Of a stretch of 64,000 bases of DNA, positions 32,216 through 45,248 are shown in pieces. The stretch's first letter is position 1. Each line of letters begins with the position of its first letter. The position numbers were made by a program, and so were the translations under genes. The notes under the pieces were generated by a model that saw only the letters and a list, made by a program, of their open reading frames with translations, did no database searches and was not told where the DNA came from. This DNA is from Euclidia mi (Eukaryota > Arthropoda > Insecta > Lepidoptera > Erebidae), in contig OX123182.2 of the NCBI GenBank assembly GCA_944739405.2, forward strand, positions 105,503,279 through 105,567,278, given 5' to 3'.

Positions 32216-34775
32216 TTCGTAATAACAGCCCGAGTGACATAGGCTATATAAATTTTATCCAAATTTGCTATTACGGAATTTATAGCTCAGATTCCAAGCT
32301 CAAAAAAATTAAACTGAGATAATCATTGCATGTTTGGTATCAAAAGAAAGGTATTGGTGAGCACATTACAAATATGTACATATACTATACTGCTTCAGTC
32401 AGAATATAAGTTTAAAACGCGGTTGTACTTACAATTCACGCGGTTCAGACGCTTTGCGTTACCGATTTTTCTTTTTTTCGTCCTACAAATATGATAATGT
32501 AAATATTGCACGATCAGTTTATATGCCCCATCGGGACACGGAAAAGGATTAAATAAAAAAAATAAGTGTATAAAAACGATAAACCCACTACGTCAAAAAG
32601 GGGTTCAAAAAGAACGAAACAAGAAAATAGCTTATTCAGATATAAATTCAGAAAAGTATAAGTATAGAAATGCTCAAGCTAGAGTCACGGTCGCACCTAA
32701 TATAGGTACATCAGAATAACACATGGGCCACCGTTTGTCCCGACAATGCTTGCGAATCCGAAAGCAGAAGCTAGGGACCTATACATATTTCTGCTGATAT
32801 CCTTGTCTCAAACAGACAGACAATTATATAAACCTTTACTTAATTAAACCCGCACGCTAATTAAGAACTTGAGTTAGAAATAAAGATCAGGCCTCTACCC
32901 ACAGAACCAAAAAACTCTTTCATCAATGCATTAATTAAAAGGCACTTGGAGCCTTTTACCTGTTTTTATTTTTTTGCGTTCTGTACTTTGTCCGCAGCAC
33001 GCCGAAATGTCTTATCGATCGGGATGCATTACGGTTGTTTTAAATAATGCATTTGGTGGACTGGTGCTTTTTATCGCACAAAAGCAATATTGAAACAGCC
33101 GTACAGCTTAAGCCACACAACTCTAGCAAGTTTTTGAGTCGAGAACTTTTGTATGACAATACAAAATCTGGCGAATTCGAGGTGGCTCAATCAGAGTTGC
33201 CACCGCGTCACAAAAGAAATCAATAAAAAGTTATCGCTAATGAAATGCAGCTTAAGCACCTGTATGTCTCGGAAGAAACCCTACGTATCAAAATTAAGTA
33301 ACTAGCCATGGATGACGCTCTCAGAAAGGTTTAACCCGTAACAAGGCAAATTTAAGAAGGTCTCTCAATGACTCAAATGTATGAAGGGATGTTATATTAA
33401 TGATATAACATTTAATTTTACGAAAGGTCTGATTAGGGACGTGTAATTAAAATAGGTAGAAAGGTTAGGTGGAAGGGATTTTTGGTCGTCACACAATTCT
33501 TCCAAAATAAAGGCAAAATATCTTCGGCATGGGTTATACCAGCCATGATCAGAGAATTACTTTAAATAACCGTAAAATACTTTGTTAATTCCCTGAATTT
33601 CAGGTAGGTTAATTAATCTTCATTTCAACTTGGAGTATACAATAAACACAATTCAATATAATAACCACAATCCTAAAATCTGCTTACACACTCGAAAAGT
33701 TCTAAAACCTTTCATATTTCACAAACACGAGGCCTATGTAATATAAACAACCTTTACATCAAAGAAATATAACCTAAACGTCCAACCTCTCTGCTTTACA
33801 TCGATGAAAATACAACTCTATGTTAGAAATGATACAGGCTAACAATAAAAAAACGGGCTCAGGAACGTGTCCAAACACTATTGTATAGAAATTGTAACGT
33901 AGTAGTCAATATTTAAAGTGTGTAGCTATCGTAATAAATAGAATGGATTTGACTGCACCGATGGCGTAGTGTATTTTAAGCGGCCGACTGACTGACTGAC
34001 ACTACTCCGTGAACTGTACTTCAATTTACTCTAAATTTTCGTCTTGTTTGAGAACAGGCTCTGGACAAGCTTTTATATTAATATGAGCCTGATAATTATA
34101 GTTGGTAGCAGCAGCCTGCTTTTCTAAGTACTTTGTAGTGCCAGTGTTCATCAGCAGCGACAAATATCATTAACAAGAGCACAAACATTAAATGAAAAAT
34201 AGAGTATTTAGTCTACATTCAAAACACAGGCAAAAACATCAAAAATATTTATCTAACAAATAAGTCGACGACCAACCATCAAAACACGCAACGTTTGCCA
34301 AATAATCCCTTACCCAACATTTGACAAACTTGGTCGGAAAAGCCAACGAAGCTACTCTGTATTCAGGCTCTTTTTCCCGCTTGCTTTGACAACCCACCTA
34401 CATAATAAGATTTGGCATAATATGCGTCACTCATTTCCGTAACGTGCGAAACTAGGGACAGATGGCCTGCCCTTATTAATATTAACGTATAGACCGCATT
34501 AGAAGCTTATGTATGGTACATTATGTAAGAAATGATGAGCCGTATTTATACTCAGCTTTGGTCGTACGTCATGAAAGATAACTTGCTTATTTGTATACAA
34601 ATACTGTAGATAGTTGTATATGAACATAACACATTACAAAATTTGCAATAAATAGGATATATAAGAAATGTAGTGCCTTAACAATTAACTACGATTTTCA
34701 GTGCGTTGAAAAGATTATCTAAGGAGGGCCTGTGTAGATGCGATTTTAGGTATGTATCCACTGACTATGTTGTAA
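32216..34775. other. Non-coding
   Basis: No gene or clear repeat is recognised in this AT-rich stretch. A short GACT run (GCCGACTGACTGACTGACAC) lies near 33980-34000. Confidence 0.5.
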
Positions 34776-34857
34776 TCTACTTATGATAAAATTAAGTCCC
34801 CATATCATCCTGTCAGTCTACTTATGATAAAATTATGTCCCCATATCATCCTGTCAG
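34776..34857 (+). repeat. 41-bp tandem duplication
   Basis: Two copies of TCTACTTATGATAAAATT… (34776-34816 and 34817-34857) differ by one base. Confidence 0.9.
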
Positions 34858-34940
34858 TCTGAACTTATTGGTATTAATTGATTTTTGTATGGTTTTCAAC
34901 AATGGATAGTGTAATTTTTGAGGAAGGATTAGGTGTGTAA

Positions 34941-35148
34941 TCTTAATATATAAAATCCTTGCGTTACTGACTGACTGACAGACAAGCTACAGTCAAAACT
35001 ATTGGGCGCAGGAAGCTGAAATTTGGCATGTATGTTCCTTGGGGACCGTAGGGGTGCACTAAGAAGGGCATTTCTCGAAATACCCACGGGATCGGTCAAA
35101 ACAGATAAATTAAAAAAATGTGCAGGCGTATTTGCTGGCGTCCTCTAG
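34941..35148 (+). mobile_element. Small non-autonomous Helitron, copy 3
   Basis: TCTTAATATATAAAATCC after a host A, and GCAGGCGTATTTGCTGG…CTAG before a host T. It is the same family as 14117-14320 and 15944-16150 but lacks the 225-bp flank seen there. Confidence 0.8.
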
Positions 35149-36167
35149 TACACACATACTTTTGTTAACTTTAATTATCCTTTAATAGTTTATAAAGAAA
35201 GCGACTGGTATTTGTATCAACTAAAATTCAGTTTTGTTTTATTACACCTATAAAAGTTAAATTCTTAGACAATAATAAATTTTGCGTTAAATTCAAGCCA
35301 TCTGTCAAAAAGAGCGTAGTTAATTATCTATGGTACTAAATCTAAACGTGCAATGAGCGCCGAAAATAGTTAATTGAAAATGCCTTTATTGCCCGAAGGG
35401 ATGTTACACATTACTAGTGCTTGTCTACTATTTACAGTCTGATTCGCCTATTGAAGAAGTTGCGACACTGTGAAATTGATTCTGAAAATAAAATCATCCT
35501 CACTACTGCATGCAAACAATAAACCACCATTACTATCTAGTATTCTGTGCATGTAAATATGTAGTTGGCGAAAAAAATGCACTGAAAATATTAAAAGATA
35601 GATAGAAACATAGAAAACTCTTTATTTTACACCAGAAAAACAAAATGATACAAGAATACGGTGATCAAATTTTGAACAACTTAAAACTAGTGGTACAAGG
35701 GCGGTCGTATCGCAAAATGCGATTTCTTCCAGACAACCAAGAATGGAATACATGATTGATAAATTTAATATTCGAACTTTGGTGATCACTTGCATGGAAG
35801 GTCTAGTGCGAGTCGGTTCTCGGCAGGAACAATATTGTTTTTAGAAGCGCTTCAGTAACGGTTTGCCAAGGCCACCAGGGAGTGCATTTGGAAAATGTAT
35901 GGAAATTGTGCCCATCGTGAAACGACTCGCTACTCGATCAAAAACGTTAGACCCGCTGATGATCATTGCATGCGTATCTTGAAATATGGATACCTCAATG
36001 CTACGGTATGTGATATAAAATATAGCTCGATAAACATTTTGATTACAGCACTGCAAAGCCGTTCTTCACATTAATTCCATAAAACTTGCACTCTGATATA
36101 AGATATCTGATATTATGCTAAATAAAACAGGAGTGAAAAAAATCGTTTGTGTATAACTCTTATGCAA
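35149..36167. other. Non-coding
   Basis: No gene or repeat recognised. Confidence 0.5.
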
Positions 36168-36480
36168 GATTCCAATAATCATCAGCCCTATATACTGTCC
36201 GACTGCTGAGCACGGGCCTCTTCTCACTATGAGAAGGGTAAGGCCATAGACCAGCACGCTCTCCAAGTGCGGTTTGGCAGACTTTATATGTCTTTCGAGA
36301 ACATTATGGAGAACTCTCAGACATGCAGGTTTCCTCACTAGATTTTCCTTCATAGATAAGCAAGCGATAATTAACAATTTAATACTCACTTAACTTTGAA
36401 AAGTCATTGGTGTGTGCCGTGGGTTCGAACCAGAGATCCTCTGTGTGGCAATCTGTCGGTCTCTCCATGCCAATAATAAA
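36168..36480 (-). repeat. Lepidopteran SINE-like element
   Basis: On the minus strand a tRNA-like head with B-box-like GGTTCGAACCCACGG leads into AAACCTGCATGTCTGAGAG, TTCTCCATAATGTTCTC, GGCCTTACCCTTCTC and the tail GCTCAGCAGTCGGACAG…GGGCTGATGATTATT. This order of words is common to a large lepidopteran repeat family. Confidence 0.7.
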
Positions 36481-36570
36481 CAAAAAACTTGCGCTTATAA
36501 AGCTAAGATAAGAGCTTTTTACGCAATTGCAATAAGTAACACATTTGAATTTGCAATTTTTTGGGGTTGA

Positions 36571-36790
36571 CTAGCCTGTTGGTCTAGTGGTTGGAGGCAC
36601 TGGTTGCTAAGCCATACTAATGTTACCAAAGAACGCACGAAAATCGTGGGATCCCACCCAGAACACATCTTTGTGTGATAAGAACTATGATTAAATTCGT
36701 TCTGTGTGTGGGTAAAAAGTCATCTGTTATAGTTGACACTTCTACCGATGCGGTGTGAACTTGTATGAATAATAAACACATTTGAAATGA
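36571..36790 (+). repeat. tRNA-derived SINE
   Basis: TAGCCTGTTGGTCTAGTGGTT resembles a tRNA 5' part with A box; a degraded B box (GTGGGATCCCACCC) follows, then TTTGTGTGATAAG and GTTCTGTGTGTGGGT body text and an AATAATAAACA end. The pol III promoter is too eroded to be likely active. Confidence 0.7.
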
Positions 36791-39700
36791 TTTTGATTAT
36801 ATCGCAGTAGCTAGGTTGGAGGCGCCGAGCGCCTTGCTGCTCATCAGGTTCCATGACCAATTACTATTACACGGTTCATATTACTCGCCACTCTTTTGGT
36901 ATAAAAAGAAATTGCAATGTTTACACGCCCAAGAGCAGGCACTATAAGCAAGATATTCTCAAAAACTTAACTAAGTTACGAAACTAACTTGCGCGCGTTT
37001 AGGATAATGCCTTTCGCAATTTTATTTTAGACAAAAGCCGCTACGTAACCCATATCCTTGCTGAAATCTTTGGACTTTAAGCTCCTATTACTTTGTTTTC
37101 TTGGATACAAGTCTAAGCATGAAATGATACAGCCAAGGCTAAAGAGAACTTTTTTTTTCAGAATAAGCAGTAGGTACAACCTGTCTTGTTCTTAAAGTTT
37201 GTTGCCGCCTTTTAGAAATGCTAAGAAAAATGTTTTAAGAACACAAATGCTACCTACTTATGCAGAACGCACATTACGTTAAAACTTTGTACTGAAACAC
37301 AACATCCGTAAACTAATAATAGTCAGTCCATGTCCAATATTAAGTATTTTAAGTTATCAGCGTGATAATCAATGATGTTACAAAAGTAAAAAGTAATATC
37401 ATTGATGATAATAGACCAGTCTAAAATTTTTAAAAATGTTTGAGTTTCATGCCATAAAATGAAGATGTCACTAGATGGGCTCCGTGAAAAACTTGGGTCT
37501 TGTTTCAGCCATTTCCTGCACCTTTTTATATGTATACTTCAGCAATAGTACTCATAAAAAGTTGAAATTTGTTGCTTGAAAAATTAAAATATTTGCATAT
37601 TTTTTATATTATTTTGTTAACCGTATTTACTGTATAGTTTGTTGAGTGGCAGAAATAAATGCTGTATACCAAACGACCCAACCGTGGATTAAATTGTTTA
37701 ATTCAACGATCACCTAAAGCGTTCGAGTTCTACGAGGTATAACCATAGCCATGAATAAATAAAAAGTTAAGAACTAATCAACAAACAAACATAAACCGTG
37801 TGTAGTTACAAATTCTGTTCTATGTAGACACATTGTAAATGCAATTTGTGAAAATAATTTCAATAAAAATTCTACCATAAGAGGTACGTAATGCATTTTA
37901 TTATTAACTGGCTTTCATTAGCACCCCTGATAATTGGCTTTTAGCTTGAATAAGTATACAATTACTAAGTGTGGACTAGGTGTACTTATTAAACTTATGT
38001 AAGTAATGGTTATATTCAAAATTCATGATAGTCGTTGTGGAGAGTCGATACCTATCTTTGAATATGATACCTACTACTTTTGTTTAAAGCCACGAAATGT
38101 CGCCCTCTGGGTTGTGGAGAACTGCCGGCAGTCACTCAGTGAAAAATCTGACTTCATGCTGCCAGGTGAAAGCCTCATTTGGATGCAAGCGGGATAACGC
38201 TAGCACGTAGGTAGATGATGATGAAAGTTCATATTCAAATCAATGCGCTTTTGAAGGCCTATTGAAGACTAACCGATAAGTAATTATTTAATAGGAGGAG
38301 CCATTGATAGATCCAAGATTTTGATATTTATGAAGACCTGATAGCACGGTATTATGATTTTGAAGGTTTAAATGCACTAATAGAGTATTTATAAGAGTCA
38401 CAGTTTTGATCATCGCACTGCCTAGCAGACTCGATGTTCTAGTAATAAGTATTTCGTTATCAGCTGACTTGAGCAAAACAATGTTTAATGTCTATATTCC
38501 CTGTCTCTTGGTGAAATATTGGTCTTTTATTTTTTACAATTTTGAAAATAATGATATTGGCAACTACCGCCATGTGTTATCTCCACTCTCGTTTGACTGT
38601 TTAGACGGTCATAATAAAAGACACATTTTTAATCCTCGGAGACTTTGAAACCACATCAGGGCACAGACTCTGCGAAACAAACAAGACCTCGACGCCACAA
38701 CATCCATGCTATGTCTCTATGTAACGGACAACCTAATCCAACGCCATCTATGCAATTTAGCAAACAATCTACATGTATCACTATGAAAACAGCCAACATA
38801 ATCCGTCAGCTATCTTCAGCATTACATGGCATACGAGTATACGGTGCAATGGGTTGAACGGAGCTCACATACGCCACCTACGCCACATACGACTGAGTAA
38901 TTGGCCCGTGAACGCTGCCTTCCGTTTTCCAAGTAACTCGAGTTCACGCCTTTGTAAGTTAAGTAAACTTTGCTGTCATATCCACAGCTTCTGCTACAGT
39001 ATAATCTCTCTTCGTTAATATTTCCAATTTTATTGCCGCATAAAAAAAAAATTGCGGTGCTGTAAGGTTAAAATATCTTTACATTTTAACGTAAACAAAG
39101 CTTATTACTTTAACGAGAGGGTAAGCCGGAAGAATAAATATTTATAGTCATAATGCGGTAGTAAAAAAAATCTGACCAAGTTGAACATGAACAAAAGTTA
39201 AACAAAGATGAGCATAGAAGCATTAAAAGCCTCTTGCAATTTTAACAATGTGCCTTGTAATAGGTACCTACTGATTCATGAAAATATACGAAGAATGTGT
39301 TGATTTAATTTCAGACTAAGTACGTAAAATACAATCCAACGTTATAATTGTAACAAAAAAACTTTGTAGAATTGATATTTGATTAGGTGACAATCAATAT
39401 TAAGAAACGTTTAACACCAAAAACTGGTAAAATCAACAAATACTCAGACGACAAGACAAAGGTACGTGGGCGCATTTAATGCTTCATTAACTAATCATCA
39501 AAGATTTCGTTCGTCGAGTTGAATGTTATTTTTGGCGCTTGACTAACACCTCCGGTTAAGTTGCTTACATTCAACAACAAGGGCACGGGTCAGGGGTTAC
39601 CTGTCCTCTTTTTTTAAATATCGCTAAAGACCCAATTATTTCCCTCAACCAGATGCTAAAATTACACAGTACAGATAGATACATTGTGGAATATAAACCT

Positions 39701-40549
39701 CGCAGACGGATAAACAAGAACTAATAAAGTGGACAAAACGCAAAGCTGCTGGACACGAAAAGCCAAATATCATGCTCGCTGGCGTACCTTTGCAGGGGCC
39801 TATATCCATCAGTGGACTATGGAAGGCAGATGATGATAATAATTGTGATAATAATGCACTAATGAAACTTAAATCTCATACAATATTAGAGAGACGCGCT
39901 TCTAACCAATCTCCCGTATGTTTTCAAGTTAAATCATCAGGCTATAACGAACCGGCAAGCCAGCGAACATGTTTATTAGACACAGAGATGCCTGTAGCAA
40001 TTTTCCTTCTAACCACCACATACATTATGAGATGCAATATGTAAAGATACGGCTTTGAAAAAATATTTTACAGCTACTTGTTGGAAATTTCAGAATGTTT
40101 TCAGACATAATTGGCTGGCTTGAACTTTTTCTCTATTTGAAATTGCCTAAAGTACGATGTTGGACATGTTTCTCTAAATAGAAAAATAAAGAACGTGCTT
40201 AAAAAAAAATTGTGCATAAACTTCTTCTGTTTCTTCCAACATATATCGTAACCAAATATAGTATTTTCTTGGGTTTACTTGAATGTTAAACATTGAAATA
40301 CTTTGGGATCATTTCTACATTCAAGACAAAACAAATGTCACCTCAGTCTTCCGTGACCACGATTCCTGTAAGTCAATTAATCGAAACGTCTGATAATAAT
40401 AAATGCCTTATGTAGTTTCTAGATCGTTCGATTTAAATACAATCGCAGTCAAATGAATACATCGCGATAAAATTCGTGATTTTAATATAGACCGAAGATA
40501 AAGATTCACACGAACTAAGTATATCTATCATACATTAACAGAACATCAA
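36791..40549. other. Non-coding with two element tails
   Basis: No gene is recognised. 38100-38225 (ACTGCCGGCAGTCACTCAG … GTAGGTAGATGATGATGA) and 39775-39850 (GGGGCCTATATCCATCAGTG, then AGATGATGAT) look like LINE/SINE 3' tails. The open frames at 38645-39018 and 39772-40044 have no recognisable domain. Confidence 0.5.
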
Positions 40550-41540
40550 CCCTTAATCACTGACGTGTATTTACTGACGTTAACACTGATGTACGTCTGT
40601 CAGACCCAAGGTTTTTTTAAATTACTCTAACCAGCTATTCTACTTTTTTTAAAGGCTGGTTTATTTATTTATTGTAAGTTTTAATCTAGAGTATATACTC
40701 AATAAAAGAAAAGCACACATTAACCAAAATATTTTTATTTGTCAATCAAAATACAAAATATGAGAAAATTGACAATAACAAAAATAGCCTCCCTTCTAAC
40801 GGCTCATAAACTTATTTTATCAGTCTAATATTATTACAGACCTGAAATTACTTAAACAACTATATAATAAACTTTAAATCAAAAAAGAAATATGGCACCT
40901 TATACTAAAAATAACAACTTTTAACGGCATGCATTACAAGCCGGTTTTGAGCACTGTAAACAAACTGGCTTTTTACAAGCATGACAAATATATGAGCTTT
41001 TTCTCTTTTTTTGTTTATAACATAAAGAACAATTTTTACCTGTAGTAAGACGACTATCTTGAGATTCTATTACAATATTAGGAGTTACAGTTGTGCCAAT
41101 AATACGAGTTAGAAATGCTCTGAGTTCTGAAGAAAGTTGAGGTATGGTTATACGCTCCTCAAGATGCGGCCTAACTTGCCTTTTTGCCACATTTTTCATA
41201 AAAATTAAACGATCTTCAGAGCTATAGTTTGATAATATGAAGCTGTTGACAGCAGAAATATCTACAATACGATAAAAAATTGCCAGAGGCCACCGCCTGG
41301 TGCGTCTAGAACAGGAGTATTAAAAGTTACATTAACACTGACGTTGGGTCTCACAGACCTTATGGAGTCAATATTTACCTGTTAGAGATGCACCACACGT
41401 CCGTCCACTCCCGCCGTGCGCGCGTCACTGCGTTCTAGGAAGGTACCGGGAGGGGCAAGTATGTGCGCGAACGCAATGAATAGTTATAGCTAATTTAAGC
41501 AAGTGCTTGGGTCTGACAGACGTACGTCAGTGGTTAAGGG
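40550..41540 (-). mobile_element. Internally deleted piggyBac element
   Basis: The ends are mirror images: CCCTTAATCACTGACGT from 40550, and on the other strand CCCTTAACCACTGACGT from 41540, followed inward on both sides by ACGTCTGTCAGACCCAAG. The left end has about 26 extra bases in between. The right flank is TTAA (41541-41544); the left is TCAA (40546-40549), one change from the expected TTAA duplication. Inside is only the 3' part of the transposase. Confidence 0.8.
40921..41335 (-). pseudogene. piggyBac transposase C-terminus
   Basis: The minus strand reads CSRRTRRWPLAIFYRIVD, then NSFILSNYSSEDRLIFM and, at the end, CSLCYKQKKRKSSYICHACK and CLQCSKPACNAC. This is the last insertion-domain/RNase H strand plus the C-terminal cysteine-rich zinc domain that binds element ends in piggyBac transposases. 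The catalytic Asp residues lie upstream and are missing. The remaining frame (ending at 40921) has no stops, so the deletion appears to be the main lesion. Confidence 0.8.
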
Positions 41541-41544
41541 TTAA

Positions 41545-42728
41545 ACTCTGTGACATTTAAGAGCGTAGCTGCACGGGATTTTCCCTCATTATAAAAAGTT
41601 TAAGCAAACAATGACGTGAGTAGAAACTGCAAGCGTTTGCACGTTTTAATACGAAAATAAATCATTGTCTCAAAGGAATTAAACGAATTATAACTCTCTC
41701 ATACTTCAACACTTAGACCGGCCGATCATAGTTTTGTTTCTGGTTAAATTTGGAGTTCCTTTTTAGTACCTACTTATAGTTACATCGCATCTAAATGAAG
41801 GAACAAAATGATAAACGAAAAGTTGCCCTCATACTTAGCTCTCTGCATGAGTTTATTAAGCTGCAAGGCGGCGAAAACTCGTTGAAGCATCGTAGAAATA
41901 AAGAAAACTACTACCAAAAATTTATAGGGGATACTTTCTTACAATCTGCAATTAGAGGAAGGTAACTACTGCGTTCAATTTATAAGGGTTCCAGTAATTA
42001 CCTAAGGTACCATAAAAATGTAGAGGAAAATCCTAAAAACGTAACGCAAGTAGTTTTCCGTCTTTCCCAACTCTTAAACGGAGACGTTTTTCTAATATCT
42101 GTCTTTAGGAATAAATGTGACACAAAACTAAAAAAGCGAGAATTCCAAGAACAGAGGAGGCTCAGAACACTTTTGGGTTTATTCATGAGAATTGTCCGAT
42201 GCATACAAACGATTTTATAAGCAATTGAAATTCGATTCGTGATTAAAATATAAATGATACAAATGTGTTTCCATTTCAGTCATGAACACATACAAATTAC
42301 CATTTCCATAATTCACGTATTATCGTATTCTCTCTGTGCTGTGCTTCGACAAATATCTGCCAGTTCGTTCCACCTTATTTTTTCGAATCTGTTTTGATGT
42401 TTCTCTGGGCTGTTGATTTTCGTCCATTCGCCAAGATTTTTTGTTTTCACTGTGAATCTAGGCTGTGATCCGGTTTCTTATTTGGTTAGTCATTTTTCTT
42501 TTCCTTGCTAGTATTAGAAATCGACGAACAAGATAAAATGCTTTGAAGCAATGGAATGAGTAGAACACTTACCTAATTCATCGATAATTAATTAATTAGT
42601 AATCAATAGGTAGGTAGGTACATCTTTTATATTATGCCATAGATACACCTAAGTGTCGCTAGTTTATACTTGTCCTACCTACCTACATACCTACTGGATG
42701 CACAGTATAGGATATTTTTTTTATAGAC
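41545..42728. other. Non-coding
   Basis: No gene recognised. A TAGG microsatellite is present near 42608-42622. Confidence 0.5.
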
Positions 42729-42958
42729 TCACACCTGTATCCCCGAAGGGGTAGGCAGAGGTAGGTATAACATTATACCCACATTTTGCCATTTGGTCCC
42801 ACGTAATAGGGGGCGAGCCTATTGCCGTACCGGAGCACATTACCAGACTCCGTGCTGCTACTGAGAATTTCCTAACGGAAAAACCCAATAACACTTTGCC
42901 CGACCCGGGAATCGAACCCGAGACCTCCCAAGCCCAAGACCAACGAGGCAGTCAGTAT
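42729..42958 (-). repeat. tRNA-derived SINE, well preserved
   Basis: On the minus strand GACTGCCTCGTTGGTCTTGG opens a tRNA-like head, with B box GGTTCGATTCCCGGG, then CAAAGTGTTATTGGGTTTTT, CAGTAGCAGCACGGAGTCTG, GGCTCGCCCCCTATTACG and a 3' end CCTTCGGGGATACAGGTGTG. This is a classic lepidopteran SINE layout and looks full length. Confidence 0.85.
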
Positions 42959-43109
42959 AAGATAAGCACTTAATAATATTTTATTTAAATGCAATTTGGC
43001 TGCACATATGACGTAGTGGTGTAACTGGTTGGCTCGTTGTTTAGCACTGTGCCGAACCCCACACACACAAAAAATTATGTGATTCATTAAAATTGTTAGT
43101 TAGAGACTC

Positions 43110-44943
43110 TAACTGGTGTTCTTCATGAACACCTCTAAGTTGAAAAATGTAATACATAGATATAGCACGGATTGCATAGTGATACTTGATGGCACGGGCT
43201 GTTTCCGCAACTCCACGTCTTGGCGTGTATTTTGCGTGCAGGTGGGAATGGTGTCTTCATTCGAGCCACCCCAGCTCTTCGAGGAAGGCCAGCAGACTCT
43301 TGATGTGGCCCACTGCCTCCCTCAGGGTGCTGTATCTCGTCAGGTACTGCTGCCTGTACTGTGCGACCTCAGGGCAGTCGAGGAGCAGGTGGGCTGCCGT
43401 CTCGTCCGCTGCCATACAGGCCCTGCACAGCGGGCTGTCGGTGATACCTATAGTAAAAAGGTGTTTATTAAAGAATCCGTGTCCTGTGTAGGCGGCCGTG
43501 ACTGTCCGCAGTTGTTGTTTGGACAGCCGGAGGATTTGTTTGGCTATCTTACCGTCTACTGCGGGAAGAGCCTCCTTGGCCTGCCTACATGTTTCAATAC
43601 CAATCCAGGACTGGTTGTGTTGGGTCCTGGTCCTATTCCTTACCAGGTTGCGATAGAAACCAGAAGGGAGGGGAATAATGGGCTCGGGTCCCACCACCTC
43701 TAAAGTGGCCCCTCTTCTGGCAAGTACGTCGGCTGCGTCATTCCCTCTTGAGCCACTGTGGCCCTTGATCCATTGCAGTGTTAATTTATGGTAGAGCCTG
43801 TTGAGTAAGGTCGTACACTGTACTAGTTACCTTACCTGAGGTGAGAATGGTCAGATCATCTGCATATCCTATTGTGTAAAAATATCTCGCGTTGAGTTTG
43901 TCTATGAGTTCATTGATGACTAAGTTCCACAATAGCGGGGAGAGTACACCGCCCTGCGGGCAACCTTTAGTTATCAAGGCTGTCTGGGAGTCGCCGTGCA
44001 GGCGCACTACTCTTTTGCTGAGCATGTTTTGGATCCACTGTATGAGCATCTGATCCACACCATGTCTGGCTAGGGCGTTGCTTATACTGGAGAAGTTTGT
44101 CTTGTCAAAGGCTCCTTCTATGTCAATGAAGGTGCCCAGACAGATGCTTTTTTGTTGTATAGCAGCTTCTATCTGGTTCACGACCTGATGTAAGGCCGAT
44201 TCCGTCGATTTCCCTGAGCTGTATGCATGTTGATTGGCGTGTAGGGGTAGGTGTTTAAGTGCCCCACTTCTTAATTCCCTCTCGCATAGCCTTTCCAAGG
44301 CTTTAAGCATGAAGGAGGTCAGGCTTATTGGTCTGAAGGACTTTGCATTTGTGTAGTCTGTTTTGCCTGGTTTTGGTATGAAAATTAGTTTGACTTCCCT
44401 CCAATTCTTCGGTACATATCTAAGGGCCAGGCTAGCCCTCATGATTGCCAGAAGTCTTTTGCGGACCGGTTCACCCCCCCATTGTAATAACCCAGGGAAG
44501 ATGCCGTCCAGTCCGGCTGCTTTGAAGGGATGGAAGCTATCGATGGCCCATCGGAGTTTTCTTCTGTGACCACGGTGTTTGCGTGTCTCCACTCGTGTTC
44601 GGTCGCCACTGTTGGTGTATCGTGCCACGTTATTACCGGGGTGAGGACGCAGCCTGGGAAGTGTGTTTCTAGTAGGACGCGTCTTGTCTCCTCCTCCGAT
44701 GTGGTGTATGTGTTATCCGGTTTACGGAGAGTACCTGGTGCAACCAACGGTTGCTGAGCCAGTAGTTTCCTTACCCGGTTTGCTTGTTGGCAAGATTCAA
44801 TGCTCCCACAGAATTTCCGCCATCCCATGGTGCGTCTGAATCTGAGGCATTTCTTGTAGCTTGATTTGGCCGCTTTATAAGCGTCCCAATCTGCGTCCGC
44901 GCTTGTGTTCATTGCCCTGTTAAGGGCCCTTCTTGATTGCATA
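43110..44943 (-). pseudogene. RNase H-bearing LINE (R1/LOA/I group), truncated
   Basis: On the minus strand: a pre-RT segment (from about 44942) and the RT domain with IFIPKPGK, FRPISLTSFMLKALE, GTFIDIEGAFD, GCPQGGVLSPLLWNLVINEL and the catalytic GYADDLTIL. A one-base frame change in an A run near 44545 separates pre-RT from RT. After VYDLTQQAL an internal deletion removes the RT thumb and RNase H start, resuming at WIKGHSGSRGNDAADVLA (RNase H end). The C-terminal zinc motif CRACMAADETAAHLLLDCPEV and the stop at 43257 follow. Endonuclease and ORF1 are missing (5' truncation at about 44943). The 3' region runs to about 43110. Confidence 0.82.
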
Positions 44944-45248
44944 GTGGTTTAAACGGTCGCTTCGCTGTTTGGCATTGAGTAGTGAGTGGATTCGATTCGT
45001 CAGGGCTGGCGACGGCTTTACGTGGCTTCCGAGGCACGGGGCCAGCGATAATTAACCATTAAGGTATATTTACTACGCACATAAAATTTTAATGTTGTCG
45101 TGGCTTAAATCCGATGCCTTGCATGGCATGTTGATGTGATTTAAAGTGTTCAAAAAAGCTCGCCACGAAAATGTGAATGACGTGAGTCAGGACTGTAAGC
45201 CATTACTTACCTACGCTTTTTAATACGAACTCTCTTCAGTCGTTTCCC
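44944..45248. other. Non-coding, repeat tail
   Basis: CGGCTTTACGTGGCTTCCGA and GGCACGGGGCCAGCG resemble an inverted lepidopteran repeat tail (compare GTGCCTCGGACGGCACG at 28590). Otherwise nothing is seen. Confidence 0.45.

Noticed and set aside
38645..39018. Possible small host gene
   Set aside because: Two short overlapping frames without recognisable domain, splice sites or repeated family support.
42860..42958. A tRNA gene
   Set aside because: The tRNA-like head belongs to a SINE with body and tail; no complete cloverleaf is evident.
43116..43703. 195-codon plus-strand frame
   Set aside because: Antisense shadow of the LINE RNase H and zinc-motif region.
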